Origin: Anaerolineae bacterium
GTDB lineage: Bacteria > Chloroflexota > Anaerolineae > UBA1429
NCBI GenBank assembly: GCA_007123335.1
Contig: SKLG01000293.1
Location: forward strand, 1 to 5,989
Direction: 5' to 3'
DNA: 5,989 nt
In this document: positions 5,523 to 5,989 of the stretch, piece by piece
Numbering within the stretch: the first letter of the stretch is position 1
How the letters are laid out: every line of letters begins with the position of its first letter
Translations under genes and position numbers: made by a program
Notes under the pieces: model-generated
What the model saw: only the letters and a program-made list of their open reading frames with translations
Database searches by the model: none
Told to the model about the DNA's origin: nothing

Positions 5523-5989
5523 ATGCGCCTATCCACCGAGCTGAAACAGACGTCGACCGCCGCCCTCCCGTCCCTTTCGTCACGCAGCGCCCGCTTTCGC
5601 CAGGCCAGCCGTAGCCGAGTAGCAGAGGCCGAGCCGACGCGGCATGTGGACCTCCTGCGCGCCTTTTTCGAGCGCTATGCGGAGCTGCCCTTTGAGGAGC
5701 GCTACGCCCGCTCCCTGGCCTACGCTCTGGAATCGGCTCCGGTCTATTTGCTGGACGACGAGCGGCTGGTGGGCATGCTCTATCAAACGACCCCGCCGGG
5801 CCAACATCGCCCCACCTCGCCCTGGGACGACGCCTGGCAGGCGTACGACGCCTCGGCCCAGATCCGCCGCGCCCAGGAGCGAGAGATCGAGCCCTATCTG
5901 CGCATCGGCGGCGCGCCGGGTCACGTGGGTTGGCGCTGGGACTGGATCCTGGAGCGGGGCGTCGAGGGCCACCTGGCCGTGCTGCGCGA
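5523..5989 (+). CDS. Probable glycyl radical enzyme (pyruvate formate-lyase-like), N-terminal part only
   Basis: The frame is open from ATG 5523 to the window end (155 codons plus two bases), so the gene is cut by the edge. After a Ser/Arg-rich leader of about 35 residues, the segment YARSLAYALESAPVYLLDDE (61-80) followed by RLVGMLYQT resembles the conserved N-terminal block of pyruvate formate-lyase/glycerol dehydratase family enzymes, which usually reads like AKALAYVLENMPIYIxDDELIVGN. A second block, GAPGHVGWRWDWILERGVEG (120-139), resembles their GHxxPDYEKVLxxGLxGI segment. The catalytic Cys and the C-terminal Gly radical site would lie beyond the window, so neither activity nor substrate can be judged. 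Such enzymes need a radical SAM activase, often encoded next door, which may lie downstream. The gene follows the preceding one after 55 bp and may share its transcript. Family assignment rests on short motif resemblance recalled from memory; an unrelated protein remains possible. Confidence 0.62.
   Translation, partial: MRLSTELKQTSTAALPSLSSRSARFRQASRSRVAEAEPTRHVDLLRAFFERYAELPFEERYARSLAYALESAPVYLLDDERLVGMLYQTTPPGQHRPTSPWDDAWQAYDASAQIRRAQEREIEPYLRIGGAPGHVGWRWDWILERGVEGHLAVLR

Noticed and set aside
5485..5544. Possible 19-codon leader peptide starting at ATG 5485 and overlapping the last gene
   Set aside because: No good ribosome site precedes it, and its sequence shows no attenuator-like codon run. 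A chance ORF of this size is expected.

Overview
The window is GC-rich and carries five plus-strand genes packed head to tail, with almost no non-coding sequence. Gene content and style suggest a chromosomal segment from a Chloroflexota bacterium, probably of the Anaerolineae type. The reasons are a long MutL/GlmL-family ATPase-fold protein, two unfamiliar membrane proteins and a soluble all-beta-looking partner. I recall this grouping from that phylum, but the sequence alone does not prove it. A glycyl-radical-enzyme-like N-terminus at the right edge would fit an anaerobic or facultative lifestyle.

Layout. (1) Positions 3-1478: a membrane-anchored protein, open at its 5' side, with a long acidic Pro/Ala/Glu-rich segment, one membrane helix, a roughly 240-residue soluble domain and a second membrane helix near the C-terminus. 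(2) Positions 1475-2203: a polytopic integral membrane protein of 242 aa. (3) Positions 2208-4289: a 693-aa MutL/GlmL-family protein with two ASKHA-type phosphate-binding motifs, an inserted Ser/Arg repeat and a C-terminal extension. (4) Positions 4286-5467: a 393-aa soluble protein with features like barrel-sandwich hybrid and KOW/SH3-like folds, also carrying an inserted repeat. (5) Positions 5523 to the window end: the first 155 residues of a probable glycyl radical enzyme (pyruvate formate-lyase-like).

Genes 1-4 form a very tight set: a 4-bp overlap (GTGA), a 4-bp gap, then another 4-bp overlap (ATGA). They are almost certainly co-transcribed and translationally coupled. Gene 5 follows after 55 bp containing a perfect GC-rich hairpin, so it may be in the same transcript or regulated separately.

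The most interesting points are these. A MutL-family protein sits in a coupled cassette with two membrane proteins and a beta-rich partner, with no glutamate mutase subunit in view. Two consecutive genes each carry a five-copy in-frame minisatellite, 12 bp in the MutL-family gene and 15 bp in the next, both apparently in loops. A glycyl radical enzyme lies next door. No tRNA, rRNA, CRISPR array, insertion sequence or convincing promoter was seen.
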